DNA of 55,242 nucleotides from Gemmatimonadota bacterium (GTDB taxonomy: Bacteria; Gemmatimonadota; Gemmatimonadetes; Longimicrobiales; Gaopeijiaceae): contig JAQBXY010000022.1 in the NCBI GenBank assembly GCA_027623325.1, positions 1 to 55,242 on the forward strand. The letters are read 5' to 3'. This document shows, piece after piece, positions 26,465 to 35,906 of the stretch. Both the position numbers and the translations under genes were made by a program. The stretch's first letter is position 1. Each line of letters begins with the position of its first letter. Under the pieces are notes generated by a model. It did no database searches. It was given only the letters and a program-made list of their open reading frames with translations, and had not been told where the DNA came from.

Positions 26465-26908
26465 GTGAAGGTCGTACTTCAGCGCGTGACCCGGGCGGAG
26501 GTCCGAGTCGGCGGAGTGGTCGTCGGACGCATCGGCCCTGGATACACACTTCTCGTTGGATTCGGGACGGGAGATGACCGAGAGCAGATCGACTGGATGG
26601 CGAACAAGATCGTCGAACTGCGCATTTTTCCCGATGAAGACGGAAAGATGAACCGATCGCTCGAGGACATCGAAGGAGACCTGCTGGTGGTCAGTCAGTT
26701 CACCCTCTACGGCGACACGGCGAAAGGCCGGCGACCGAGCTTCGTTGCTGCCGCAGCACCCGAACGCGCGGCGGAACTCTACCAGACGTTCGTCGAGCAA
26801 CTCCAGGCGCGTTCGGGAGGCATCGTCGAAACCGGAGCGTTCGGCGCGGCCATGGAGGTCGATCTGGTCAACGACGGCCCGGTCACGCTCGTCTTGGAGC
26901 GTCCGTGA
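26465..26908 (+). CDS. dtd: D-aminoacyl-tRNA deacylase
   Basis: The 147-residue protein hydrolyses D-amino acids from mischarged tRNA. The characteristic motifs are present: MKVVLQRVTRAEV at the N-terminus, SQFTLYGD in the middle and the NDGPVT motif near the C-terminus (the family's Gly-cis-Pro element is NxGPVT). Length is typical. The start is GTG at 26465. Its end overlaps the start of maf as GTGA. Confidence 0.95.
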   Translation: MKVVLQRVTRAEVRVGGVVVGRIGPGYTLLVGFGTGDDREQIDWMANKIVELRIFPDEDGKMNRSLEDIEGDLLVVSQFTLYGDTAKGRRPSFVAAAAPERAAELYQTFVEQLQARSGGIVETGAFGAAMEVDLVNDGPVTLVLERP

Positions 26909-27504
26909 TTCCCGAACTCATTCTGGCCTCTGCGTCGCCCCGCCGGGTAGACGTCCTCCGGCAGTTGGGCTTCGATCCCACCGTGCAGGCGGCGGACGTC
27001 GATGAGTCGTACCTGGAGGGTGAATCGGCATCGGAGCACGTGGAGCGACTGGCTCGCCGCAAGGCCGAGACCGTCTACACAGGCGGTGACGTCTTGGTCA
27101 TCGGAGGAGACACCGTGGTGGTCGACGGGACTCGTATCGTCTCGAAGCCGAAGAGCGCCTCCGATGCGGTCGCGATGCTCCTCTCGCTCGCGGGACGATC
27201 TCACGACGTGCTGAGCGGGCTGGCGATCGCGGGTCCGCACGGAGTCGTCAGTTCGGTCACTCGGACGTCCGTGTACATGAGGGACTTCGACGCGGCGACG
27301 GCCACAGCGTACGTCGCGACCGGGGAGCCGCTCGACAAGGCAGGGGGGTACGGGATTCAGGGGCTCGGAGCCGCGTTGGTCGAGCGGATCGAGGGGGACT
27401 ACTATTCGGTCGTGGGCTTTCCGGTCGGCGCCTTTCTCGACCTTCTCGAACGCGCGGGGTGGCAGGGCGCGTTCGGTACGCTGACGCGCGGCCAGGTCGA
27501 CTAA
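26905..27504 (+). CDS. maf: Maf-family nucleotide pyrophosphatase
   Basis: The 199-residue protein hydrolyses non-canonical or pyrimidine nucleoside triphosphates (dTTP, UTP and modified forms) to monophosphates. The family signature LASASPRRVDVLRQLG is at residues 7-22, VDESYLEGES follows, GGDTVVV contains the catalytic Asp, and DKAGGYGIQG closes the active site. It starts with GTG overlapping the dtd stop. The family was first named for inhibition of septum formation. Confidence 0.94.
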   Translation: MIPELILASASPRRVDVLRQLGFDPTVQAADVDESYLEGESASEHVERLARRKAETVYTGGDVLVIGGDTVVVDGTRIVSKPKSASDAVAMLLSLAGRSHDVLSGLAIAGPHGVVSSVTRTSVYMRDFDAATATAYVATGEPLDKAGGYGIQGLGAALVERIEGDYYSVVGFPVGAFLDLLERAGWQGAFGTLTRGQVD

Positions 27505-27544
27505 GGCCGAATCCAGGCTTCCAGCAAGCAGACGAGGCAGGGCG

Positions 27545-29044
<1,500 letters not shown>

Positions 29045-29125
29045 TCGGTCGGCGTACACGCCCGTAAGGGATTTCCCGGACTTTTCGTTGCGGGGAGGCT
29101 CCGGCTAGATTGGGCGCAGCACTTC

Positions 29126-29137
29126 GTGGATATCCAC
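29126..29137. promoter_or_regulatory. Perfect 12-base palindrome before ccmE, possible operator
   Basis: GTGGATATCCAC is a perfect dyad that ends 12 bases before the ccmE ATG. A possible -10 box TAGATT lies at 29106-29111, so the palindrome would sit just after the transcription start, where a repressor could block initiation. No protein that might bind it can be named. Confidence 0.35.
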
Positions 29138-29148
29138 TGGAGCGAGTG

Positions 29149-29580
29149 ATGAAGAAGAACGGACGATTCATGGTGGGCCTCGTCGGCGTCGCGACCGTCG
29201 TGACCTATCTGATCTGGACCGGCGTCAGCGAGACGATGGTCTACTACATGACGCCCAGCGAGCTGCTGTCGAAGGTCGAGGTCGACGCGTCCTTCCACGA
29301 AGTTGGTGTCAAGGTCGGCGCTCAGGCGATTCCGGGCACGTATTCAAGAGTGGAAGGTGAACTCCTGCATGTATTTACGGTCCGTGACCTCGTGGATGAG
29401 TCGAAGACATTCGTCGTGGAGTATCGTGACGCACTTCCCGACACGTTCACCGATGGAATCGAAGTCGTGATCGAAGGACATCTGCGCGCCGACGGTGTCT
29501 TCGAGGCCACGACGTTGCTGACCAAGTGCGGCAGTCGGTACGAGGCTTCTCCGGAAGATCTGGCGGGTAGCGCCGGGTGA
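29149..29580 (+). CDS. ccmE: CcmE heme chaperone, CxxxY variant
   Basis: CcmE receives heme from CcmABCD and passes it to CcmF for attachment to apocytochromes c, on the outer side of the inner membrane. The 143-residue product has an N-terminal anchor (8-24) and an OB-fold domain with VEVDASFHEVGVKVG and VIEGHLRADGVFEA. The usual heme-binding HxxxY is CGSRY here (Cys127, Tyr131). The ATG at 29149 follows GGAGCGAG; an upstream TTG at 29110 is less likely. The CxxxY form is known from Desulfovibrio and some archaea, whose Ccm systems lack CcmH. The stop overlaps ccmF (GTGA). Confidence 0.88.
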   Translation: MKKNGRFMVGLVGVATVVTYLIWTGVSETMVYYMTPSELLSKVEVDASFHEVGVKVGAQAIPGTYSRVEGELLHVFTVRDLVDESKTFVVEYRDALPDTFTDGIEVVIEGHLRADGVFEATTLLTKCGSRYEASPEDLAGSAG

Positions 29581-31643
29581 CAATTCTCGGGGAAGTCGCC
29601 CTCTGGATTTCCCTGCCGATCGCCCTCTGGGGCATGGTCGTAGGATACTGGGGGGGGCGTAGCCAGCGAGGGGATCTCGTGCTGAGCGCGGAACGGAGCA
29701 TCTATGCGACGTTCGGATTGCTCATCGTCGCGTCGCTCGGGGTCGTGGCTTCCTTCCTGGGAGACCGCTTCGAGTATTGGTATGTGGCCAGCTACTCGAA
29801 CGCTGAACTTGAGCTCTTCTACAAGATCACCGGGCTCTGGGCCGGCCAGCGTGGCTCGTTGCTCTTCTGGGCGCTCCTTCTGGCCCTCTTCGCGACCATC
29901 GCCGTCTTCACGAACCGGAAGAAGAACCGCGAGTTCATGCCGTACGTCGCCGGCGTGCTCCAAACCATCCTGGCCTTCTTCATCATCGTCCTCCTCTTCG
30001 CCGACGTGAATCCGTTCGAGCGACTCGACTTCACGCCGGCGAACGGTCAGGGGCTGAACCCCCAGCTCCAGAACTATTGGATGACGATCCACCCGCCGAC
30101 GCTGTATCTCGGCTTTACGGCCTTCTCGATTCCGTTCGCCTTTGCGGTGGCCTCTCTGCTCAGCGGCCGGCTCGATGCTCGCTGGATTCAACTGACGCGG
30201 CGGTGGATTCTGACGAGTTGGTTGTTCCTATCGGTCGGTATCGTCTTCGGCATGAGATGGGCCTACGAGGAATTGGGGTGGGGTGGCTACTGGTTCTGGG
30301 ATCCCGTCGAGAACGCTTCGTTGCTCCCCTGGCTGACGGCGACCGCGTTCTTGCACTCCATCCAGATTCAGGAAAACCGCGGCATGTTGAAGGTTTGGAA
30401 CATGTCGCTGGTGGTGATGACCTTCCTGCTGACGATCTTTGCGACCTTCCTGACTCGTTCGGGTCTCATCGAGTCGGTGCATTCCTTCGCGCAGGAAATC
30501 AAGATCGCGCTCATCTTCCTCGGCTTCATGGGGACGGTGATGGCGCTGTGTACCGTGTTGATCATATACCGACTCCCTCAGCTCCGGAGCGAGAACCAGA
30601 TCGAGTCGTTCTTCTCGCGCGAGTCTGCGTTTCTGTTCAACAATCTCATGCTGATCGGCGTGGCCTTCACGGTCATGTGGGGCACCATGTTCCCGTTGAT
30701 CTCGGAAGGGGTGACGGGACAGAAGATCAGCGTCGGGCCTCCGTTCTTCGAGATGGTCAATTTCCCGCTTGGCCTCATTCTGCTGGCGCTCGTCGGGATC
30801 GGACCGGTCATCGCGTGGCGTAGGGCCACCCGGAAGAACCTGCAGAAGAATTTTGCCACTCCGGTCGTTGTGGGGCTCGTCGCCGGCATCCTGCTCTGGA
30901 TTTCGGGGGCGCGGCATGAATTGTCGCTCGTCACCTTCAGCATTTCGGCCTTCGTCCTGACGGTTATCGGTACGGAGTTCTGGAAGGGGACGAGGACTCG
31001 GGCGCGGATCGAAGGCGAGGGCTACCCGCTGGCGTTCTATCACCTGATTACGCGAAATCGTCGCCGGTGGGGCGGCTACACCGTCCATGTTGGCTTCGTC
31101 ACGATGTGCATCGGATTCGCCGGCGCGGGCTACAATTCCGACGAGCGTTACAACGTGCAGCCCGGAGACCAGGTCGAGATCACGTCTCCGTTTGGACACA
31201 CGTACTCGCTGACCTACGAGGGACTGTCGGTCTCGCTCGGAAAGGGGCAGCGCAACCTCCTTTGGCAGGCGATCGCCACGGTGTCCGTCTCTCAGGACGG
31301 CGTGCCCAAGGGTGTACTCACGACGGAAAAGCGGCAGTACACGAACCGAGACAGTCAGCCGATGACCGAGGTGGGCATTCGCTCGATCGTCCGTGAAGAC
31401 CTCTATCTCATCCTTTCGGCGCTCAACGACATCAATGGCGCCGTGAATGCGGAGTCCGATGCACAGGGCATCGACCTTCAGGTGTTGATCAAGCCGTTGG
31501 TGGGCTTCATCTGGTTCGGCTGCTTCATCCTGGCGATCGGCACGGTGATCGCGCTGTGGCCCAGTGTGGATCGGAAGCGTATGGCCGCAGCGCCGCACAC
31601 GGGGGAACAACAGGAGCCCGCGCTCGCGGGGGCCGCCGACTGA
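29577..31643 (+). CDS. ccmF: CcmF heme lyase subunit of cytochrome c maturation
   Basis: The 688-residue polytopic membrane protein attaches heme to the CxxCH sites of apocytochromes. The heme-handling WWD domain is clear: GWGGYWFWDPVENASLLPWL at 234-252, flanked by conserved histidines in IHPP (172) and FLHS (260). About 14 hydrophobic segments and a large periplasmic part near the C-terminus (around residues 530-640) fit CcmF. The start is GTG overlapping the ccmE stop. The C-terminal tail after the last helix is short. Confidence 0.95.
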   Translation: MTILGEVALWISLPIALWGMVVGYWGGRSQRGDLVLSAERSIYATFGLLIVASLGVVASFLGDRFEYWYVASYSNAELELFYKITGLWAGQRGSLLFWALLLALFATIAVFTNRKKNREFMPYVAGVLQTILAFFIIVLLFADVNPFERLDFTPANGQGLNPQLQNYWMTIHPPTLYLGFTAFSIPFAFAVASLLSGRLDARWIQLTRRWILTSWLFLSVGIVFGMRWAYEELGWGGYWFWDPVENASLLPWLTATAFLHSIQIQENRGMLKVWNMSLVVMTFLLTIFATFLTRSGLIESVHSFAQEIKIALIFLGFMGTVMALCTVLIIYRLPQLRSENQIESFFSRESAFLFNNLMLIGVAFTVMWGTMFPLISEGVTGQKISVGPPFFEMVNFPLGLILLALVGIGPVIAWRRATRKNLQKNFATPVVVGLVAGILLWISGARHELSLVTFSISAFVLTVIGTEFWKGTRTRARIEGEGYPLAFYHLITRNRRRWGGYTVHVGFVTMCIGFAGAGYNSDERYNVQPGDQVEITSPFGHTYSLTYEGLSVSLGKGQRNLLWQAIATVSVSQDGVPKGVLTTEKRQYTNRDSQPMTEVGIRSIVREDLYLILSALNDINGAVNAESDAQGIDLQVLIKPLVGFIWFGCFILAIGTVIALWPSVDRKRMAAAPHTGEQQEPALAGAAD

Positions 31644-31659
31644 GGGGAGTGAATTCGTG

Positions 31660-32094
31660 ATGCTCATCCTCGGCGTGGTGCTGGTGGCCGGTGCCGTGGT
31701 CCTCTTCATCTTGCAGCCGTTGATCAAGGGGATTCACGCGTCACTCGAACGCGAGGATGACGAACTCACCGAGACCGAAGCACGGAAGCGGGTCGCGCTC
31801 CTCGCGCTCCGAGACGTCGAGTATGACTTCCTTGCCGGTAAGCTCGACGAGGAAGACTACCGGTCGATGAAGAGCCGGTTGACGGCGGAAGCGCTCGCTG
31901 CGCTCGAGGCCGACGAAGTCGCACGCGCCGGTGGCGGCGTGGTTGCCGCCGATGACATCGAAGCTGAGATCGCCAACCTGAGATATGGCCTACGATCGGG
32001 TTTCTCGTGCCCAGCGTGCGCGTTCACGAACGGGGAAGGGAGCCGCTTCTGCTCGGCGTGCGGGCTGTCGTTGGGCGAGCGCGTGGCGACTTGA
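31660..32094 (+). CDS. Membrane-anchored zinc-ribbon protein in the ccm cluster
   Basis: The 144-residue product has one N-terminal membrane helix (2-22). A charged helical segment follows (30-90), with ALRDVEYDFLAGKLDEEDYR, which resembles the N-terminal cytoplasmic-side motif of CcmI/CycH (short RD...GKLSEEEY pattern). The C-terminal zinc ribbon has Cys117/Cys120 and Cys131/Cys134. It sits exactly between ccmF and ccmA, where other organisms encode CcmG/CcmH/CcmI functions. GGGGAG lies ten bases before the ATG; a GTG one codon earlier is possible. The function is unknown: it may hold the Ccm complex together or deliver apocytochrome. The four Cys are spaced as a metal site, not as a thioredoxin CxxC. 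Confidence 0.7.
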   Translation: MLILGVVLVAGAVVLFILQPLIKGIHASLEREDDELTETEARKRVALLALRDVEYDFLAGKLDEEDYRSMKSRLTAEALAALEADEVARAGGGVVAADDIEAEIANLRYGLRSGFSCPACAFTNGEGSRFCSACGLSLGERVAT

Positions 32095-32807
32095 CCCGTC
32101 TCGTGCTCGAGGCAAAAGGACTCGCTCGCGAATACGGACCCGTGGTCGCGGTGGATGACGTGAATCTCTCGCTCGGGGAGGGGGAGTTTCTCACGGTCTT
32201 CGGTCCGAATGGCGCGGGCAAATCGTCGCTCCTCGGGATGCTCGGCGGCGCGATGCGTCCCACGAGGGGTCACGTGCTGATCCGAGGACAGCGGCTCGCC
32301 TATTCGGATGTGGAGTGGCGTCACCAGGTGGGGATCCTCTCGCATCGCGGCTTCTTATACGGCCAGCTCACGGTGGAGGAGAACCTCCGCTTCTACGGCC
32401 GCCTCTTCGGTCTCACAGATCTGGATCAGCGCATCCCGGAGAGGCTCGAACGTGTCGGTCTGGCAGACCGAATCCGCTTCCAGGTCCGGCAGCTGTCGCA
32501 TGGCATGCGTCAGCGACTCTCGTTGGCCCGAGCGCTCCTGCACGATCCGGACGTCATCCTCCTCGACGAACCGTACACCGGCCTCGATCCGTCGGCGGCG
32601 GGGGTGTTGCGCGGCGTGCTCGCCGGGTTGCGAGACGGGCGCCGTACGGTCGTGATGGTGACACACAACCTCAAGGAAGGCCTCGAGTTGGCGACGCGCG
32701 TGGCGATCCAGGTATCGGGTCGATTCGCGTGGGAGGGCACGCAGGCGGATGTGGGGGGCGAAGCCTTCGAACGCCACTACCATCGCGTCGTCGAGGGCCG
32801 GTCGTGA
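32091..32807 (+). CDS. ccmA: CcmA, ATP-binding subunit of the heme exporter complex
   Basis: The 238-residue ABC ATPase works with CcmB, CcmC and CcmD to release holo-CcmE. The Walker A FGPNGAGKSS is at about 41-50, the signature LSHGMRQR follows near 139 and the Walker B VILLDEP near 160. The start is taken as TTG at 32091, overlapping the upstream stop (TTGA); GTG at 32103 is the alternative. The stop overlaps the ccmB start (GTGA). Length matches the family. Confidence 0.9.
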   Translation: MTRLVLEAKGLAREYGPVVAVDDVNLSLGEGEFLTVFGPNGAGKSSLLGMLGGAMRPTRGHVLIRGQRLAYSDVEWRHQVGILSHRGFLYGQLTVEENLRFYGRLFGLTDLDQRIPERLERVGLADRIRFQVRQLSHGMRQRLSLARALLHDPDVILLDEPYTGLDPSAAGVLRGVLAGLRDGRRTVVMVTHNLKEGLELATRVAIQVSGRFAWEGTQADVGGEAFERHYHRVVEGRS

Positions 32808-33484
32808 GGACCTACATCGATCAGATCCGGGCCATCATCTGGAAGGATCTGGTCCTCGAATTGCGAACGCGAGAGCGTATCGCCGCGATGGGTGCGTTCG
32901 CGGTGCTGGCCGCGATCCTTTTCAACTTTTCGATCGACACGACCTCTACCCGACCCGAGGACGTGGCTGCGGGACTGATCTGGATGACGCTCGTGTTCGG
33001 TGGGCTGCTCGGTGTCGGGCGGACATTCTACCTGGAGTCGCAGGACAACGCGCTCCTCGGTTTGCTCACCTCTCCGGTCCCCAAAGACGCGATCTATCTC
33101 GCGAAGACGCTCGCGAACTTCGCGCTGTTGTTCATAGTTTCCGTGCTCGTACTCGGGGTGTTTGCGCTCTTCTTCGGGTTGGACCTGGGTGCGAATGTGG
33201 GGGGAATCATTCTCGTGCTCGGGCTCGGGTCGCTCGGCTTCGTCGCGCTCGGGACGCTCTTCGCGGCGATCTCCACGGGCACCACGATGGGAGAGACGTT
33301 GCTCCCGATTCTTGTCTTCCCTCTACTGGTACCGATGGTCATCTATGGAGTGACTTCGACGGGGCGCCTGATCGCGGGACGTCCGTTCGATGAAGTCGAA
33401 GGAAATGTCCGAATGCTCGGAGCGTTCGCCGTCGCCGCGCTCGCGGCGGGTGCTATGCTCTTCCGTTACGTCGTGGAGGACTGA
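32804..33484 (+). CDS. ccmB: CcmB, membrane subunit of the heme exporter complex
   Basis: The 226-residue product has six hydrophobic segments and the CcmB features WKDLVLELRTRERI near the N-terminus, SPVPKDAIYLAK in the middle and a LLPILVFPLLVPMVIYGV helix in the C-terminal half. It starts with GTG inside the ccmA stop and ends one base into the ccmC start (TGATG). It forms the channel-like part of the CcmAB transporter. Confidence 0.92.
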   Translation: MRTYIDQIRAIIWKDLVLELRTRERIAAMGAFAVLAAILFNFSIDTTSTRPEDVAAGLIWMTLVFGGLLGVGRTFYLESQDNALLGLLTSPVPKDAIYLAKTLANFALLFIVSVLVLGVFALFFGLDLGANVGGIILVLGLGSLGFVALGTLFAAISTGTTMGETLLPILVFPLLVPMVIYGVTSTGRLIAGRPFDEVEGNVRMLGAFAVAALAAGAMLFRYVVED

Positions 33485-34176
33485 TGGCGACCGCTGGAAT
33501 GAGGCGCGGAGGAACAGCGCTGACGCTCGTGGGGCTCGCGGGCCTGGTTTTCGTTTACTGGATGTCGTTCTTCTGGGTCTCGACCGAGATCAACCAGGGG
33601 GTCGTCCAGAGGATCTTCTACGTACACGTGCCCGCAGCATGGACATCGTTCATGGCCTTCGGATTCTCGGCTCTTGCGAGCGCGATGTACCTCTGGTTGC
33701 GCGACGATCGTTTGGATCGAGCGGCGTTGTGTGCTGCGGAGGGAGGGCTGGTGTTCGGGACCATCGTTCTGACCACAGGGCCGCTCTGGGGCAAGATCGC
33801 GTGGGGCACGTATTGGACGTGGGAGCCGCGGCTGACGCTTACTTTGCTCCTGTGGTTCATCTTCGTCGGCTATTTCATGGTCCGGAATTCGACGGAGGAC
33901 CCGGAGAAGGGTAAGCGGTTCGCGGCGGTCGTGGCCATCATCGGCGCGCTCGACATCCCGTTTATCCATATGAGTGTCATCTGGTTTCGTTCCCTCCATC
34001 CGGAGCCTGTGGTCGCGAAGCCCGACGGGCCGTCCCTTCCCGCCGACATGTTGACGACGCTGCTCACGAGTCTCGCTGTCTTCACGGTGATCTTCCTTGG
34101 ACTCTTCCTGTATCGGTACGCGCTCGAAGGACTCCGCGCCGAAGCCGACCTTCGTTCCCGTAGCACTGCAACGTGA
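33484..34176 (+). CDS. ccmC: CcmC, heme-handling protein that loads CcmE
   Basis: The 230-residue protein has six membrane helices, the conserved histidines His48 (IFYVHVPAAW) and His162 (DIPFIHMSVIWFR), and a WWD domain between them (WGKIAWGTYWTWEPRLT, 102-118). The usual WDARLT is WEPRLT here, a conservative change in the heme-binding loop. CcmC attaches heme to CcmE. The start ATG shares one base with the ccmB stop. Confidence 0.93.
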   Translation: MATAGMRRGGTALTLVGLAGLVFVYWMSFFWVSTEINQGVVQRIFYVHVPAAWTSFMAFGFSALASAMYLWLRDDRLDRAALCAAEGGLVFGTIVLTTGPLWGKIAWGTYWTWEPRLTLTLLLWFIFVGYFMVRNSTEDPEKGKRFAAVVAIIGALDIPFIHMSVIWFRSLHPEPVVAKPDGPSLPADMLTTLLTSLAVFTVIFLGLFLYRYALEGLRAEADLRSRSTAT

Positions 34177-34183
34177 TCCTGCC

Positions 34184-34432
34184 ATGATCCTCTTCAGAAA
34201 CCGCGTTTGGGTCGCCCGAACCGTACTGGCGTGTGCACTCTTTCTGCTCGCCACCGCCGCCGTAGGGGCTCAGGAGATCCAGGGGCTTCCTCGACCGACC
34301 GCGCTGGCTTCGCAGAGTCTCCGACCCTATTGGCACGTCTTCGCGGCCTATGCCATCGTGATCACGTTGATCGGGGGTTGGGCGATTTCGATCGGTCGTC
34401 GGCTTCGCGATCTCGAAGACCGACTTCGTTGA
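34184..34432 (+). CDS. CcmD-like small membrane protein
   Basis: The 82-residue product follows ccmC by seven bases. It has a signal-like hydrophobic start (11-29, ending VGAQ), a short loop, then a second membrane helix with a RPYWHVFAAYAIVITLIGGW pattern and a basic tail IGRRLRDLEDRLR. The tyrosine-aromatic helix followed by a basic helix is the CcmD pattern; CcmD is needed to release heme-loaded CcmE from CcmABC. Ordinary CcmD proteins lack the N-terminal signal segment, so this is an extended variant. The ATG at 34184 is chosen over the open frame from 34097, which overlaps ccmC. Confidence 0.65.
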   Translation: MILFRNRVWVARTVLACALFLLATAAVGAQEIQGLPRPTALASQSLRPYWHVFAAYAIVITLIGGWAISIGRRLRDLEDRLR

Positions 34433-34457
34433 TTCGCGAGGTTCACGGGGCCTGTCG

Positions 34458-35906
34458 GTGACGAAAGGGGGCGCTCGCAGGGGTGCCGTCGTTCTCGCGA
34501 TCGGTTCGTTGGGCCTGGTGGGAGACGCCGCCGGACAGACCCCGACGATGCCGAGCACACTCCGCTACGGGTCGGGGCTGATCGACATCCCCGTGTCGAG
34601 CGTTCTGCCGCATATGAAGCTGACGGGGACGCTGTCGGGCTTCTTCTCCAATATCGGCCGTAGGGTCGAAGTCGACGATACCGGCCTTCCGGTCGGGTTC
34701 GGCCCGGCGCGAGAGGAGTTCTACTCAGACGGATCGATCGCCATTGGGCTCTTCGACCGCGCGGAGGGGGGAGTTTCGGTACAGGCCATCGGGAACGGAC
34801 GGGCGGGCGGCAACCTCTGGGGGCTGTTCGGACGAGTACGGCTGTGGGAGCCGGTGGACCAAGGCGTCGGACTGGCCGTCGGTGGCCGATATCTGACGAG
34901 CCCAACCTTCGCCGACGGCGGCCGGTATGCGCCGGGTCGGCTCGGCTTCCCCGATGAGCGTCTGAGGAAGGACTACACGGCCACGAGCGGTCTGGGATCG
35001 AATCTGAGTCTGTACGGAGTGGCCACGGCCTACTTGAAAGGGTATGACGGTGGCCCGATGCCGGAGAACGACATGTCGTTTTCCTTCGGATATGGTACGG
35101 GGATGTTTCGCGAGGGTGGTGAGCTGGACTTCTACTCCTCGGGTCACGCGAACGGATGGTTCATGGGGACCGCGTTGCACATGGACATGGGGACGAGCAA
35201 ACAGCTCACTCTTATGGCCGAGCACAACGGCTTCGACGTCAACGTGGGAGCACACTTCGACTGGGACGGAGTGAGGGTAGGGGCACAGTACCTCGCCTCG
35301 AACCATGCGCGGCCGACCGACGGGCATTCGTCCGAGTATCAGAAGCCGAAGTTCGGTTTTCTCGCTTCGGTAGCGGTGTGTCCGAACGAGCCAAGATGGC
35401 GCTGTCGACCGCGGATGATGGCCCGGATCGAACCGGATACCATCTTCATCCCGCCGCCCCCACCGGACACGATCGTCGTTCGGATCGCGGGAGGCACAGC
35501 AGCGGCCCCGCCCGAGGGAGTGCCGTCGAGCATCTGTTTGTCGACCGGGCAGAACACTCCCATCCTTCTGACCGCGGCCGGCGACACCCTGGTCGGTCCT
35601 GGTGCGCAACCCATTCGGTTGCTCCGGCCCGCACTCGATTTCGCGGGGTCGTACGCCGCCGGTGCGTTTTGGTATCAGGATCGCCAGGTGATCATCTTCG
35701 AGGGGGGTGATTTCGGCCCTTCGGACGACGTATTTCCTGTCGATTGTGAGCAGATCCTGCGGGTCGGCGTGTATTCGGGCGTCCCGGTCTTCTCCGTCGT
35801 GAGCGCCCTGAGGCCGCTGGAGATGATCTTTGTTCCGGTGCGGCCGGGTCTGTGGCAGCGATACGAACGCGGCCGCCGAACCCCGTCGCCCGCCGACCCG
35901 TCGTGA
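34458..35906 (+). CDS. Putative outer-membrane beta-barrel protein with extra C-terminal domain
   Basis: The 482-residue product starts with GTG and a signal-like segment (residues 1-26, ending DAAGQ). Residues 30-320 contain alternating amphipathic strands with Gly/aromatic patterning (for example SIAIGLFDRAEGGVSVQAIG and VNVGAHFDWDGVRVGAQYL), as in outer-membrane barrels. A short Pro-rich linker (IPPPPPD) separates this from a 140-residue C-terminal domain with two Cys and unknown fold. It follows the ccm cluster by 25 bases and may be co-transcribed. No substrate can be proposed. Its stop overlaps the GNAT gene (GTGA). Confidence 0.55.
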   Translation: MTKGGARRGAVVLAIGSLGLVGDAAGQTPTMPSTLRYGSGLIDIPVSSVLPHMKLTGTLSGFFSNIGRRVEVDDTGLPVGFGPAREEFYSDGSIAIGLFDRAEGGVSVQAIGNGRAGGNLWGLFGRVRLWEPVDQGVGLAVGGRYLTSPTFADGGRYAPGRLGFPDERLRKDYTATSGLGSNLSLYGVATAYLKGYDGGPMPENDMSFSFGYGTGMFREGGELDFYSSGHANGWFMGTALHMDMGTSKQLTLMAEHNGFDVNVGAHFDWDGVRVGAQYLASNHARPTDGHSSEYQKPKFGFLASVAVCPNEPRWRCRPRMMARIEPDTIFIPPPPPDTIVVRIAGGTAAAPPEGVPSSICLSTGQNTPILLTAAGDTLVGPGAQPIRLLRPALDFAGSYAAGAFWYQDRQVIIFEGGDFGPSDDVFPVDCEQILRVGVYSGVPVFSVVSALRPLEMIFVPVRPGLWQRYERGRRTPSPADPS

